From assembly GCF_032854445.1 (NCBI RefSeq), contig NC_088306.1, positions 28,865,764 to 28,929,763 of the forward strand: a DNA stretch of 64,000 bases. Reading direction: 5' to 3'. This document shows, piece after piece, positions 46,492-60,599 of this stretch (positions within the stretch are counted from its first letter, which is position 1; every line of letters starts with the position of its first letter). This DNA comes from Liolophura sinensis. Taxonomy: Eukaryota; Mollusca; Polyplacophora; Chitonida; Chitonidae. A program made the translations under genes and the position numbers. Under the pieces are notes generated by a model. That model was not told the DNA's origin. It saw nothing but the letters and a program-made list of their open reading frames with translations, and did not search any database.

Positions 46492-46745
46492 CCCCGATAG
46501 CACAGTTGGTAGAACGTCCCCTTCGGGAGCGGTAGATGCAGGGGCAATATTGGGTAACTTGTAACTTTCTCGCTTGGCGTTCTGCATGAAGGGGATAGTT
46601 CAACGACTGGTTGACCCGCACCAGTATAATGGCTTGGCAGGTCAACTTACTCACCTTCGGTAAGGCATCTCAGTAAAGCAGCACTAGATAAAAGAGCGGG
46701 GGGAAATGCGTCCTGCAACAAGGAGGCACATTACATACACTCTAG
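46492..46745 (+). mobile_element. tRNA-derived SINE, second family
   Basis: Head 'cgatagcacagttggtagaa', body 'cgcttggcgttctgcatgaa', end 'aaggaggcacattacataca'. The tail is lost. Confidence 0.82.
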
Positions 46746-46812
46746 GCATTCCAGTCTGGGCAGAGGGGGGCTCACGGTCGCGCATAGGGAAATAACTTAA
46801 GCAATGTAATTT

Positions 46813-47799
<987 letters not shown>

Positions 47800-47800
<1 letters not shown>

Positions 47801-48065
47801 ATCTATGTGTCGGAAAAAAACATTCGTACTCCAGACGTCAACCATTGTGGAACGTCAGAGGTAAATAATGGCAAGGCCATTTCCCAAAAGACGTACATGT
47901 ATAACACAAACCACCAAAAAACTTAGAAAGTATATAAAGTATGAATTAAGGACGGAAATCATACAAAGAGAAGCGATCAGCAGGTTTTCAGTGTTTTTCT
48001 AGGAGACTGAGTGAAATCAGTACTCAAATCGTGTACCATGTTAGAATATCGGTTGTTGATAGCAA
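47800..48065 (+). repeat. Dispersed repeat R, copy 3
   Basis: Runs from near 'ggaaaaaaacattcgtactc' to 'ttagaatatcggttgttgat'. It lies directly on the 3' side of the P2 pseudogene segment. Confidence 0.65.
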
Positions 48066-48676
48066 AATATATCTCAGTTGCGCTTTGATTGGGGCTCTTC
48101 ATAGACTTAAAATGACGATCTAATTCATTAGTATGAATATACAGACCCTAACCACCGGTTAGGCGGTATTAGACACAATCATGAAGCAGAGCTCCAGAGA
48201 TCCTGAACTCTCAACCAATATTTACGTACAAGAAAATTGTTCTAATTGTACAACTTAAACTTGGCAGGAAAATCTTGATGGAATAACCTTAACTCACTAG
48301 TTTTTTGCAGTAACATCTTGTGATGTTTAAAGAAATTGTCACACAACACAACAGGATCCAACAAGTGCTGCGTCGAGATATTCACACGCCATTTGTTTAC
48401 TGTTGTCCGAGGGCGTGGATAATTTACAATGTGAAAACTAAAAGTAAGGGAGAAAAACTCCTTTTTGGTCACATCAAGTTTGTTACTACATATAAGCACA
48501 TTACAAAGTGAAATACACCTTAGCAGTAGTCATAACAAAGTGGGTATATACACTTTTCCAGTTCAAGGGTTTTAGTTTTGAAATTTAACTAGACTGAAAG
48601 ACAAAACACACCAGGATTTTACTGTCTTATTCACAACACTTTGCTTTCTGTAAGCACGTTATGTTAGCGCAATGCT

Positions 48677-50902
48677 TCAATTTACTGCTGAGTGCGTTGG
48701 TTGTAGATTTGTCTCAATGATACGTTGGGTACGAGTACGTGGGGTACTTGGGACATACCTTTTCCGTTTGATCTTATATCTACAGCAGTACTTAGCACAA
48801 ATTTTGTGTTTAACAATTTTACATTTTGGCTTGTATCCATATCCATGTCCATATGACCGCTTGTCCCTGTTGTTCACCCCTGAAAATTGACCAAAGCATT
48901 GGATTAGAAAATGTCGGTTTCCACTTTCTGATCAATGTAATATTTTTTAAACTACTACTATATATATTAAAACTAGAGCGATGAAGGCAATGTGATAGCT
49001 GCAAATGGTCATACGTACATGTACGCAACCGTTGAAATACGACCTCCCGTCAGTTTACCTGACTGTGGGTTAATCAGGTATCCACTAACTTTTAAAAAGT
49101 AACAACATATACCCTATCTTACGCCATGGTTTAATTACCATTTTTTGATAGCCAATGGTAAAGAATAACTTAAATGGCGTGTCTTTAGCATTCGAAAGAA
49201 TTCAGAGTAGAAGTGGGAGTCGTACCCACAATTTTTCCTGTTAACGTACATGTATATGTTGTCTTAGGTCTGTTATTCGTACATATGTGGATCAGAAGTT
49301 AAGTTTATGACGACAATATGCACGTATGTAATAGGAAACCACGCTATTAAGGGAGATACCATGGTGTTGAAAGGGAAACCACCGAACGTTACATAAATGA
49401 CCATGTATATTTTGCCTGACAAATCTCCTGAATTAAAAACTAGTGCCAAACCAGCAAATGCTGGATTCTAACATGCGCCCTATTTATTCCGGGGTGGGGG
49501 TTGGGGTACATCATTAGAATAATAGTAAACGTTACGTTGATCGACAACAAACGAAACAAATAAGAATAAAATATACCAATCTCACCGCCAATAAACCTGT
49601 TAACTATGCATTTACATATTTATTTGATTGGTGTAGGACGCCGAGCAACAATTAAAAAGCAATAAATAGATGAATGAATAGGAATTCTATACGATTCTAG
49701 AAATACAGAAGCCGAGCCAAAATTATATAAATGAAACCATTTTACAACCATTTTACCTGGAACGTCCATTTTGGCTGACGGCTAGTATACGAACTTCTGT
49801 TTCGACGCATAGATCTGAGAGAAAAAAAGTTTCATCGGTTGCTTCTGTGATTGTATGCATCATTCAGTGTGTAATGATATACGTGGGACAAAGGATAATA
49901 TGAATACAGACTGACGTAGACGTATATTGATGTATTTCTGCATAAATGATAACATGACATGAGGCTATACCATTTCCAGGTAAAGCTCTCCTTCACCCAC
50001 AAGTGAGTGCAAGGGGGTACGATTTAGTTAAAAAGGGTTAAGATGAGAAATAAAGAAATTAACGAATGGCTGAAAACCGCCACTGGAATTTGAACTCACG
50101 ACTTTCTTAATCAAGTGTCTTATGATCGTAGCGAGCGAGTGATGTTCCGGTCGCGGTTGGAATGCTCTTTATATTGTGTAAACGCCATGCAGACAAAAAC
50201 GATAGTACAACCGTTCTGGAAGAAAAAAGAGTGTGACACAGGCCACTAATCAGGCTTATGTGCGCAGTATGTGACTTCAGTCGAAAAGCTTCGATATATA
50301 CTTATGTAGAATTGGAACTGAACTGAACACGGAGCTGTTCCCTAAGGCTACAATGGTCTAGGAAATGCATAAATTACACTGAAAACACATGCGGTTGTCT
50401 ACCCTATGGCCATTTTTGCGCATGCAAACCAATGCCCACTTGAAACTGCTGCAGGGGGGCCTGTGTGGCTCAGTTGGTTAGCCCTCTAGTGCAGCGCAAT
50501 GAGCCAGGAGCCTTTCGTCAGTGCTGTCGCTGTGAGTTCAAGTCCAGCTCATGCTGGTTTTCTCTCTGGCCGTACGGTTGGTAGGTCCTTTCCACAACCT
50601 GAGGATTGGTTGTGGTTTTCCCCCGGGCTATGCCTCGTTTCCTCCCACCATTATGCAGGCCGCCGTTGTATAGGTGAAATAATTCTTGAGTACGGCGTAA
50701 ACCACCAATCAAAAAAAATAAATTAATTAATAAACTGAAACTGCTGCTTGGCTATATTTGTCATTATTCAGTTAAAACAGTGCATACAATTGCTACTTTG
50801 TAAATAAGTTAAATCTGGAAACAAACTTACCACGTTTATTGGCAATTACGTGACAAACCCGAGGAGGCAAAACATCAGTGGTAAAGTCGGTCTTCCAGCC
50901 AT
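48677..50902 (-). pseudogene. Peptide-precursor pseudogene P2
   Basis: The cationic exon is present from 48879 with its acceptor 'caattttcag', dibasic DKR, Gly/His/Tyr start and the C-x7-C-x3-C-C pattern. A one-base deletion near 48,740 then shifts the frame and yields a different C-terminus ending near 48677. The signal-peptide exon (50902-50831) keeps its length and donor but has TAA at codon 19. The acidic exon is missing, with flanking intron sequences joined near 49,755-49,830. A TATA-like box remains at 51778. The cationic exon itself is well preserved. Confidence 0.82.
50457..50730 (+). mobile_element. Full-length tRNA-derived SINE, first family
   Basis: Head 'ctgtgtggctcagttggtta' (A-box), B-box 'gtgagttcaagtccag', the whole body and tail 'accaatcaaaaaaaataaat'. 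It lies upstream of the missing acidic exon position of P2. Confidence 0.9.
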
Positions 50903-51235
50903 GATGGAAATTCTTTAACAAAAAAACATCAACATAAGCTTCCCTTTCAGAGCAGTTGCATTTAGAAGTAAATAAATACATTTTTGGCATCTGCAACTGA
51001 TTTTGTAATTACAACTTCAGTATAGTGACAGCTTTTATTGTTTACTAAATACATGGTTAATGAAATATAAAGAAATATTTCAGAACACTACTCTTTTTTC
51101 AGATGTTTCCAAGAATTGTTCATGTGTATAGCGGCGTCCAGGAACAGTGTGCCTGCAGAAACCACCGCCCGTTGTCAGATATACGAGACAAACCTTCTGA
51201 CTTAAAGCAGTATTTCAAGAACTGGATGCGAACGC

Positions 51236-51575
51236 CAGAGTGAGTGATTGGGGTTTAACGTCGCACTGATCAAGGACGAAGGAGTCCTTAAAGTAAATGT
51301 AATTTGCCTCCTTGTTGCAGAACGGATTCCCACCGATCTTTTATCGAGTGATGCTTCACTGAGACGACTTACCGGAGGCAACTAAGCGGCTCTACCCAAG
51401 TCATTACATTGATAAAGATCAACCAGTTGTTACACTTCCCTTTAATGTTGAACGCCAAACAAGGAACCTAGAACTTCCTCTTTTAAGGTCTTAGGTGTGA
51501 CCCGACCCAGGATTGAACCTGGATCTACCGCCCCCAAAGTGTACGCTCTAAGAACTGAAGCGTCGGGGCCGGCCA
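51236..51575 (-). mobile_element. tRNA-derived SINE, second family
   Basis: Minus-strand copy: tail 'ggggtttaacgtcgcactga' on the left, B-box-like 'cccaggattgaacctggatc' and head near 51,560. It occupies the upstream intron/5' UTR area of P2 and may have helped destroy it. Confidence 0.82.
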
Positions 51576-51777
51576 AACGCGATATCAAGATGGTTAAGGA
51601 CTTTTGCCGTCGAAGGGGGGTTGTCTAACTATCAGAGTCTACCAAGGAGCCAACAGCACAATAGCTACAAGGGCTACAAAATATATGTAATCACTTTTCG
51701 TCGGCATATGACAGAAAAACTGTTAATACCTTAAACCTCAAGAATACATATACATGTGCCGTAGATAACCTGTTAAC

Positions 51778-51788
51778 GTTTTTTTATA
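51778..51788 (-). promoter_or_regulatory. Relic TATA box of P2
   Basis: TATAAAAAAAC in the position corresponding to the P1 and P3 TATA boxes, with conserved sequence downstream ('gttaacaggttatctacggc' on the minus strand). The 5' UTR exon donor seen in the intact genes is not recognisable. Confidence 0.5.
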
Positions 51789-52099
51789 CTTTTTCTTTAC
51801 CATATCCTTATCTTTTGTTTTATTTGTGCCTTTGAACTTGAAAAAAAAGTATTTTAATCCCATCAGAATCTGGTGTGGTCTGTGAGCATTGCCTCCAGCT
51901 ATTTTCTCAGATTAGCTCAGATCTAGGTGAATACAATGTAAAACAGCTTCATATCCGTAACGTGTTAATCCGTGTTTATTTTAAGGTAGATACTTTACAT
52001 TAAATCTAATATCATCGCCCCACTTAATTAACAGTTCATCTAGAGCGAGTTGTATGCAAGTTGTCTTCAAAATAAATTGCTCGCTAAACGGCGAGTTGG

Positions 52100-53520
52100 T
52101 GGATCTGCTGTGGTTTGCAAGATACTGAGACTCATCTGTATCTGTAGTAAATTTAGTGTTATTTAATACATCAAAATTATTTCTTACACCGTTCCTGTTA
52201 CAAGTTTTGCACTAAGATAAAAGTAGTGGAGCATTATATAGATGTGATCCTCAATACAGCATCAAACATGTCCTGGTTGACTGTGTACACTTTGCCCATG
52301 TTCGACAAAGATTCCACACAGACAACTCTATATATCATTCGCTGGCGATGTTGTCATAAAGTATTTGAGGGCCATTGGCCTTTATTACAAGATATAAAAT
52401 TTATTTATTAATATTATTATATATAGATAAAAAAAATACATATACAGTTTTTCTAGATAAACTATTTTTGTTTTAAAATGTAGTGGTTTTCGAGCTTTTA
52501 CTGTTTTGGTTTTTCTTATCTGATTTTAAACATGTCCAAACAGTTGTGTAACATGTTTTATGTTTTTCACGACTATATCGAAAACCTGACGAGCTCGCCT
52601 TGCACTGGGCACAGTGTAAGTGTGGCTGACACTATATATCTCCGCATCCTATCACTGAGCATGCATGTTATGTAAGCTTGACGTTTCAAGCCGTACATAA
52701 CAGTAAGTTTTTAAAGTGATACTGTCACTGAAGTACGACACCGAAGACACCACACATAACACCCCACCCAGTCACATTATAATGACACGGAGTCAACCAG
52801 CCAAGTTTAAAGTCTTTGACATGACCGGACCCGGGCTTGATCCCAGGTCTTTCGACATGGACGTATCACTGAGTAGCCAAGAAGATAATAATACACAATA
52901 CCCTGCTATAAAACACGAAAAAAGTGTAAAATCATCTTTATCAACTGTTTATTGCTGCTATCCATATAAACACGGCCGTGATATTGCAGCAGCGATATGT
53001 TTATATGGCCCCTGGCCAAGGGTTAACCGGGCTTAGATATGTACTTACACTATCACACATCTTTCACGCTATGAAAATATAGCAATAGCTATATGGCCAG
53101 TATGCTCAGCAAAACTTGAGAAACTTTGAGTGGAGGCACTTGGTAGAGAAGCCTTGAGAAGTTCTCGCAGTAATGTGTGATGACCCAGTTTGAAATGTTC
53201 GATGTTAGTATACGCATTCTAGCCTACGCGAGATTTGTATACTCCACACTCAGGGTTTTCTGAGAAACTGTCGTCCATAGATATGTACGTCTCTTTTGTC
53301 TTTGAAATCCTGGTCATTATATATGGACATCCAAATCCAAGACGATGTACCTCCTAGTCCTTCTTTAAATCTAGTATATGACCACAAGCGAACACTTTGT
53401 GGTCATTGTACAAATGGCTAAGTCAATAAAGACAAAACAAAGTCAAAATACACCTTGCTAACTCACTGAAAACAGAACAAAGTTATTATTCTTTGCATTC
53501 TTTTCCTGCACTCGAGTTTC
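52100..53520. other. Intergenic DNA with degraded repeats
   Basis: 52,716-52,850 resembles a molluscan dispersed repeat ('gtcacattataatgacacgg'). The 106-codon frame there is not a gene I recognise. The rest is AT-rich. Confidence 0.5.
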
Positions 53521-53760
53521 ATTGAGAATCTACGCGTCGAAACAGGAATTCAATAATTGCAAGACCAATTCCCAAAACGTCGTATAACACAAACCAACAC
53601 AAACCACTGAAAGAAAATGCATAACAAAAGAAAATATGACGGAATTCTGCAATGAAAGCGGTCAACAGTATTCGATATGTTGGAAAGGCGCAAGATGTGT
53701 AATAGGCGACTGAGTGAAATCAGTATTTAAATCGCATATCAATGCTAGAATATGTTGTAG
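53520..53760 (+). repeat. Dispersed repeat R, copy 4
   Basis: Forms the left edge of the second ~10 kb segment. Its 3' end ('aatatgttgtagataacaaa') is what appears immediately right of the assembly gap at 15,910. Confidence 0.7.
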
Positions 53761-54574
53761 ATAACAAAAAATTGATCTAAGTTGCACTTTGATTGCAAAT
53801 GTCCATATATCCAATCTAATGGCAATCCGGTTTAACACGATGAAGATAAGGACCTTAGCTCTTAGCGCCAGATATTTTGGACGCTCTGTCCATATTACTT
53901 ACAAGACACCTATTAAAGCATGTGATCGAATAACCTTGACATACTAGTTTTTGCAGTGATAACTTGTGACGTTGATTGAAATTGTCACACAACAAACAGG
54001 ATCTAACGAATGCTTTAAGTCGAGATATGTACATGCCTTATGCTGGTCCTTCGGTTTATTGCTGTCCGAGTCATGGATAATTTTCGATGTCAACATTATA
54101 ACTTTGATATTGGTTAGCATTAAAACCGTCTTCCCCTAAAATATTGCGAGACAGAAAACCGTTTTGGCCTTGGTCCATTTGTAAGGTCTCGAGAGTCTAT
54201 GGTTTCTTTTATTCAGTGAAGGTAGATAAATATCTTTCACAGCCCTTGCTATACATGTATTGTTTAAAGCTAACAGATCATCAATAACCTATTAGTCAAT
54301 TAGAAAGATCGGGCTTGCTGAGAATTACTCCTGCATACAGTCGTATTCATGTGAGAACAGGTGAAAGTTGTCCAAAATATGTACACACAAAGGCTTTTAT
54401 TGCCTTTATCTATATTATGTATAAAACATAGTGTTATTTGTAAGGAGCGATAAGTGGGAAGGTCTGCCAGCAACCTGTGAATGGTCGTGGGTTTCCCCTT
54501 TCCTCCTAAAAAGTGGGAAATATTCTTGAGTACAGCATAAAACACCAATCAAATAAATTTGTAAGGATGCCCTC

Positions 54575-54735
54575 ACATCTAGCTTATAGGTATGGCGTCA
54601 CATCTATGTGGAAAACATGGCTTCACATCTAGTTTGAAAAGATGGCTTCACATCTTTGTGGAAAACATGGCTTCACATCTAGTTTGAAAACATCACTTCA
54701 CATCGTATGTAAACCTGGCTTCACATCGACGTTGT
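54575..54735 (+). repeat. Short tandem repeat downstream of P3
   Basis: About six imperfect units around 'ggcttcacatctagtttgaa'. Counterpart of 16,745-16,890 but longer. Confidence 0.7.
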
Positions 54736-54829
54736 GAACGAGGAAAAGCACGTTACAACGTGAAATGCCCTTTAGCAAAACACTAAATACATAACAAAGT
54801 CGGTATATACACTTTTCTAGCTCGAGATT

Positions 54830-54835
54830 TTTATT
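54830..54835 (-). terminator. Polyadenylation signal AATAAA of P3
   Basis: About 135 nt downstream of the stop codon, in the same place as in P1. Confidence 0.6.
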
Positions 54836-54968
54836 TTTGAAATTTCACTAGATTGAAAGACAAAACACGCAAGCCCTTTTCTGTCTTATTCACAACACTT
54901 TGATTTCTGTACACACGTTATATTAACACAATGGCTTTACTGTTAAGTTCGTCGGTTGTAGATTCGTC

Positions 54969-56906
54969 TCAGTAGTGCGGCTGGTGCGAGTATGTAGGGA
55001 TTTTGGGACACACCTTTTCGGTTTTGATCTTATATCTGCAGCAGTACTTAGCACAAATTTTATGTTTAACAATTTTACATTTTGGCTTATATCCATGTCC
55101 ATATCCATGCCCATATGACCGCTTGTCCCTGTTGTTCGCCCCTAAAAATTGACCAAAGCATTGGATTAGAAAATGTCGGTTCCATTTTTACATGAATGAA
55201 ATATATCTGAAACTACTACTATATATACTAAAACTAGAGAGATGAAGGCAATGTGATAGCTGCAAATGGTCACACATACGTAACCGATGTAATACAACCT
55301 CTCTTGGGTTTACCTGAATGAGAGTTAGTCATGTACTCACTAACTTTTAAGTAGTAACAACGTATACCGTATCTCACGCCATGGTTTAATTACCATGTTT
55401 TAAACGTCAATAGTTAAGAATAACTCAAATGGCGTGTCCTTTAGCATTCGGAGTATTTCAGACCAGGAGGAGTCGTGCCCTCAGTTGTATCTCTTAGTGT
55501 ACATTCGTTTGCTTTTTTATTTCATTGGTGTTGGATGCCGTGCAACAATTAAAAAACAATTAGTAAATGAATAAATTGGAATTCCATACGATTCTAGAAA
55601 TACAGAAGGCGAGCCAAAATGGCATGAATAGAACCACAAATGAAACCATTTTACCAACACAAGATAACATGTCCAGGTGTTTCTTTTGCTAGCATGGTTT
55701 ACACGCAAATCTTCACGCGCAAATTAGCAGGAGCTATGACTTTACAAAAAAAGTCGACGTGCCGAGGATTTGCAATCATGCTCTTCCTGAAGTAAAAAGC
55801 CAAGGTTAATAGATCGGGTTTACAAATTTTGACTGATGGGTCGAATGACGGACCGACCCCATGTTCATCTCCTCTTTCTACAGACAGACATGCAGGAAGA
55901 CAGACAGATGTATAGGGAACAGAAAGGAAAAATGAAGGGAAAATGCGAGTCTTACCTTCCACGACTCCATCACTAAGCGCTAGTTCACCTTCCTCGTCAA
56001 TGGTTTGCTGCATGTCAGTGTCTTCTGCCTGTATAACATGAAAAAGAAGTTCTTGAAATGAGGAGAAGATCTCATTCAGATGGTAGCTTCCTTGTCTGGA
56101 AGCTTACTCCCTCCAGCTCTGGTGTCTGTAGGCCTGCTCCCTCAATTCTTAGTGGCAACTGGAGCGGCGTTTCGATAAATGAGCCGTTTCATCGGTTGGT
56201 TCTGTGACTGTACGCACCAATCAATGTGCAATGGAATGCGCAGACAAAGGAAATTATGAGGACAGCCTGGCGACACCGCTTTGTATTTCTGCTTGAAAGA
56301 TAACACGACATAAAGGTTACACCATTGCCGCGTAAAGCTCTCCTTCACCCACAAGGGAGTGGAACACGGTACGCTTTAATTGAGAAATAACTAATTTGAA
56401 GACACAGATAACTTTATCAAGCCTGCTATGATTGCAGCAAGCCAACCTGAGCCAGTGGGGCCCCGGTCTCCGTTAAAATTCTGCTCATATCCCTTACTAG
56501 TAAATGTGAGCAGCCGGCATAAAAAGCAGCTGCAGACAAAAATGATAGTATAATCGTTCCAGAACGAAAAAGGTGTTATACAGGGCACTAATCACGCTTA
56601 TGTGCTAAGTATGTGACTTCAGTATAATTTTAGGTAAATATATAAACTCATAAAGAATTAGGACTGAAGTCCAGGGAAAATCATTAAGGTTGCCATAGTC
56701 TACGAAAAACATTAAACACACTGAAAAACATTTTTGTCTACCCGATGCACCCATTGGGCTATAGCTCCATTATTGAAATAAAATAGTACACAATTGCTCA
56801 ATTATAAACTTGTCAAACCTGAAAACCAACTTACCACTGTCATTGCCATCAACGTGACAAGCCCGAGAAGGCTGAACATCAGTAGTAGAGTCGGTTTTCC
56901 AGCCAT
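54969..56906 (-). CDS. Secreted cationic Cys/Lys/Tyr peptide precursor, gene P3 (intact, 105 aa)
   Basis: Three coding exons: 56906-56835 (72 nt), 56028-55956 (73 nt) and 55141-54969 (173 nt, to TGA), total 106 codons including stop. All donors (gtaagt, gtaaga) and acceptors (catgttatacag, caatttttag) match P1 in position and phase. The signal peptide begins MAGKPTLL. The acidic pro-region differs from P1 at one residue. The mature region after NNRDKR is 49 residues with an extra Gly-His unit in its Gly/His/Tyr start. It has C-x7-C-x3-C-C and then a fifth Cys nine residues on, which P1 lacks because that stretch is read in another frame. The odd Cys could mean pairing between two chains. I do not recognise the family. 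Confidence 0.82.
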
Positions 56907-57204
56907 GATGGAAGTTCTACAACAAGAAAGATCAACATAAGTTTTGCTTCCATAGCGGATGCTTCCTATACCGGATGCTTCCTATACCGAATGGTATGAA
57001 GTGTTAACATAGTTAATGTTTTGACTCATACAATAGCGTCATTTTATGCTTCCACGACACCTGAGTGGCCTGAATATACTACAGGTCTATGGCATGTAAC
57101 TAACGAACTCTCCCCTCATTTAGCCTACTTAGTTATTGACTACTAATGACTCCTCGTTGTCATGTGACTGAAAAATTGTTAAGTGCGACGTAAAGCCCTA
57201 AGTA

Positions 57205-57418
57205 TATTTATTTATTTGATTGGTGTTTTACGCCGTACTCAAGAATATTTCACTTATACGACGGCGGCATCCGCAGGTTGCTGGCAGACCTTCCCACGTA
57301 CGGCCGGAGAGGAAGCCAGCATGAGCTGGACTTGAACTCACAGCGACCGCATTGGTGAGAGACTCCTGGGTCATTACGCTGCGCTAGCGCGCTAACCGAC
57401 TGAGCCACGGAGGTCCCG
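57205..57418 (-). mobile_element. tRNA-derived SINE with internal deletion
   Basis: Same insertion as 19,244-19,509, but the segment between 'acgacggc' and 'atccgcaggttgctggcaga' is deleted. It therefore predates the segmental duplication. Confidence 0.85.
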
Positions 57419-57520
57419 CCCTAAGTATACATATGTGACATACATACATACATACATACATACATACGAAGGAGCCTTCGAGTTGCGAGGCCTCTAACAT
57501 TACAATGTGCTTGTACTCAC

Positions 57521-57573
57521 CTAGTCAATCTTTAGACAGTGGTCAGATCCTTCCAGGCAGTCTACTCGATATG
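57521..57573 (-). other. Non-coding first exon of P3
   Basis: Donor 'gactag|gtgagt' at 57521; start estimated from the TATA box. Collinear with the P1 first exon, and the next exon opens at 56916. Confidence 0.6.
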
Positions 57574-57593
57574 CCGTTGATAACCTGTTAACG

Positions 57594-57603
57594 CCTTTTT
57601 ATA
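57594..57603 (-). promoter_or_regulatory. TATA box of P3
   Basis: TATAAAAAGG, with a CCAAT/ATTGG box at 57670-57674, the same spacing as in P1. Flanking sequence is nearly identical to that around 19,840. Confidence 0.7.
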
Positions 57604-58402
57604 CTCTCTTACCATTTCCTTGTCTTTTGTTTCATACCTGGTGTTAAGTCTGAAAAAAAGTATTTTAATCCAATCAGTGTCTGGCTTGGTATCACAGTTT
57701 TCCCTCCGGCTAAGTTTTGAGTGCATAACAGCCTTTTGCGTGACATTTTATTCCCTGATTATTTTACGCCAGACGCTTCCATTTAAGCTGACCTGATTGC
57801 CCCATTAAATTACAAATGGATCTAGAATGATTTTTATGCAAGTGTTCTTAAAAAACAAATTGCTCGCTAAAGGGCGTTTTGAAGGATAAGCTGTGGTTTG
57901 TAAGATACTTGGAAACTGTGGGGCTTTCCCCACCCCAACGAGCGTGCTTTATTTTTTCCCTCACGGTTCCGCATTTGCGGACCTGAAAATGGCGTGACCC
58001 TCAAGTACCCTAGTAACAAATGGCTGACAGCTTTACACATGGATATATTTCCTCATTTCTGTTTGAAAGTAATAGAGGTACTTATTACGACTTTCGGAAT
58101 GTTCATTTCATTTTACTTCTCATCAAACCTAAATCGCTAAGTTATTGGCGGATTTGATTGATGTAGTTTTGAGCCGTATTCAAGATTTTTTCATTTAACT
58201 ACATGACAGTGGATTTGTATAAACATTTAATGTAAGATATATCCAATATGTAAAATTGATACTTTAAACTGAAATTTTAATCACTAAACGTTAAATCAGC
58301 GTTGAAAGTAAAAATAGTTAGCCCTAAGTGTAAAAAGCACCTTTATAATAAGAAGTAAAATGAATTTGCAAATGAACTTTTTAAAACTGTTCCTGGGGAT
58401 AG

Positions 58403-58650
58403 CGTTGGACAGCGCGCCAGCGCAGCGTAATGACCCAGGAGCCTCTCAACAGTGCGGTCGCTTTGAGTTCATGTCATGCTGCCTTCTTCTCCGGCCGTAA
58501 GTGGGAAGGTCTGGTAACAACCTGCGGATGGTCCTGGGTTCCCCCAAGCTCTGCCCAGTTTCCTCCCACAATGCTGGCCGGGGTCGTATAAGTGAAATAT
58601 TCTTGATTACGTCGTGAAACACCAATCAAATAAATAAATAAATAAATAAA
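58403..58650 (+). mobile_element. tRNA-derived SINE
   Basis: Counterpart of 20,530-20,815 with a shorter AAATA tail. Confidence 0.85.
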
Positions 58651-59544
58651 ACTGTTCGCTTTATTTGACAAACAAACGCGACAGAAAAAAAACACGTGAT
58701 TGTTTTATGTTTGTCAATATGTGTTCCCCTTTAAAGCCGGTAAAAACAAAATTATGGTCAGTGGTCAAATTCACAAAGAAGTCTTAATGCTAAGAGCATG
58801 TAACTGTGACAGTCGTGAAAAAGCAATGTTCACGGTGTAGGTTGTCTTAGTATTTACTGGGAAGTAACTCTAAACGTGATTTGTGGAAGACTGGCATGTC
58901 TGTCAAGAAAAAAATGGAGAGAATATTACTGTTCATGCACTCCAGAATCATAAAAATGTTGCTCTGCCGCAGTCTTGAAAGTTCCAGTGTTTCATTGGGG
59001 TTTCTTTATATTTTATTTACTTTATACACGTAGAGTAAATGTTATTTCCGTACATTTACAGTTAAAGTTTACGTCGGCGTTAAAATGTCATTGTTCACAT
59101 AAAGTTACAGTTTCTGTAGCGTTATTTTAACGTTTAGTGTGAAGTCTTTTCGTTTCTGTGTACATTAAGGATTCGTTTTACATCCTGCCTCGTTTAACGG
59201 ATGTTATACCATAATATCATAGAATAAATAAAATCCCATCAACAAGATATTATTTTTTTCTCGAAGTCCCCACAGCTATACATCATATAGCCTGTAAATT
59301 GCTTGCGCAAGAAAGCGACCTGTTACCAAACCCCTCACACAAGTTCAGAATCCGGATACAGTTTTTTATATATGCACGTGTGACTGATTTACAAGAAATA
59401 GATTCATTTGAGCTCAATATTTTACACAGAATATGTTTAGTTGAGTTTGTTGAAGAAAAAACACATACTTTCTAAGGATCTCAGGATCAGACAAAGTGAT
59501 TAACTCGGTCAGGGACGATTGTTCCGGCAAATGAAAGGCAGAGT

Positions 59545-59820
59545 CCACGGGGTAACTTGGTCATGGGGAATTGTTCAGGTCAATGCCATGTGCACAGTCC
59601 ATGGGGTAACTTCGTCATGGGCGATTGTTCAGGTCAATGCCACGTGCACAGTCCACGGGGTACCTTGTTCATGGGCGATTGTTTAGGTCAATGCCACGTG
59701 CACAGTCCATGGGGTAACTTGGTCAGGGGCGATTGTTTAGATCAATGCCATGTGCACAGTCTACGGGGTAACTTGGTCAGGGGCGATTGTTCAGGTCAAT
59801 GCCAAGTGCATAGTCCATGG
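59545..59820 (+). repeat. 54-bp tandem repeat, 5 units, with E-boxes
   Basis: Counterpart of 21,691-22,245 with half the units. Two of five units have CACGTG. A degenerate extra unit precedes it at about 59,500-59,544. Confidence 0.9.
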
Positions 59821-60599
59821 GCATTGTTTAGATAGATATTTGGTAAACAGTTATCATTAAATACTTTATTGCGTTTCTTGTGTATTAATGTATTTTTTCT
59901 CTAACCGTTTGTAAATATAACAAAACTCTAGCATTTCACTGAATTTTTAACTTCTTTTAGTTCAACAATAGCACATATTACCGAGCTCTGGGAACGTGAA
60001 GACTTTACGCCTTCACTTGCTGGCACATTACTTGGTTATTTGAAAAAATCAAACTATATACATTCATATACACTACTCCTCTTTTTCCCTGAAGCATTTA
60101 CATGTAATCTGCATTGCTATGTGCTGTCATGTATTGCTATGTCTTATCATGTGTTGTTACGTTTTGTCATGCTACTCGAATTGCACGAGCTACGTCCATG
60201 GAGTAAATAGCACCAGTGTTATATTTTCATGAAGTCATCGATGAGTTGAGTGCGGTTTAAGTGTTTCGCAGCACACAACCCCAGGTTCCATGAATCCTGC
60301 AGCCTGTACTTGGTGATCGGTATAGCTCATACTGTGGTTTGCAAATTACGTTTTCCTTGGATATTTTCTGCTTTTTGCCAAAAAAACTATATTTACGATA
60401 GAACAATTTTTCATGAATAAGGTGGTTCGATTTCCTTTGTATGTCACATTTCAACTGATAAAACTGAGAAATATTACTCAAATATGCATTAGGACTAAAT
60501 TTCGCTCAGTTTGTGAGAATCGGACAGGTGGCGCTACCTGGGGGTGCTTATACTTATGGGGAAATACCGGTGTCGTCAGACAGGACATAATATTTAGGA

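Noticed and set aside
52716-53036. 106-codon plus frame
   Set aside because: Overlaps a degraded dispersed repeat; no domain or splice support.
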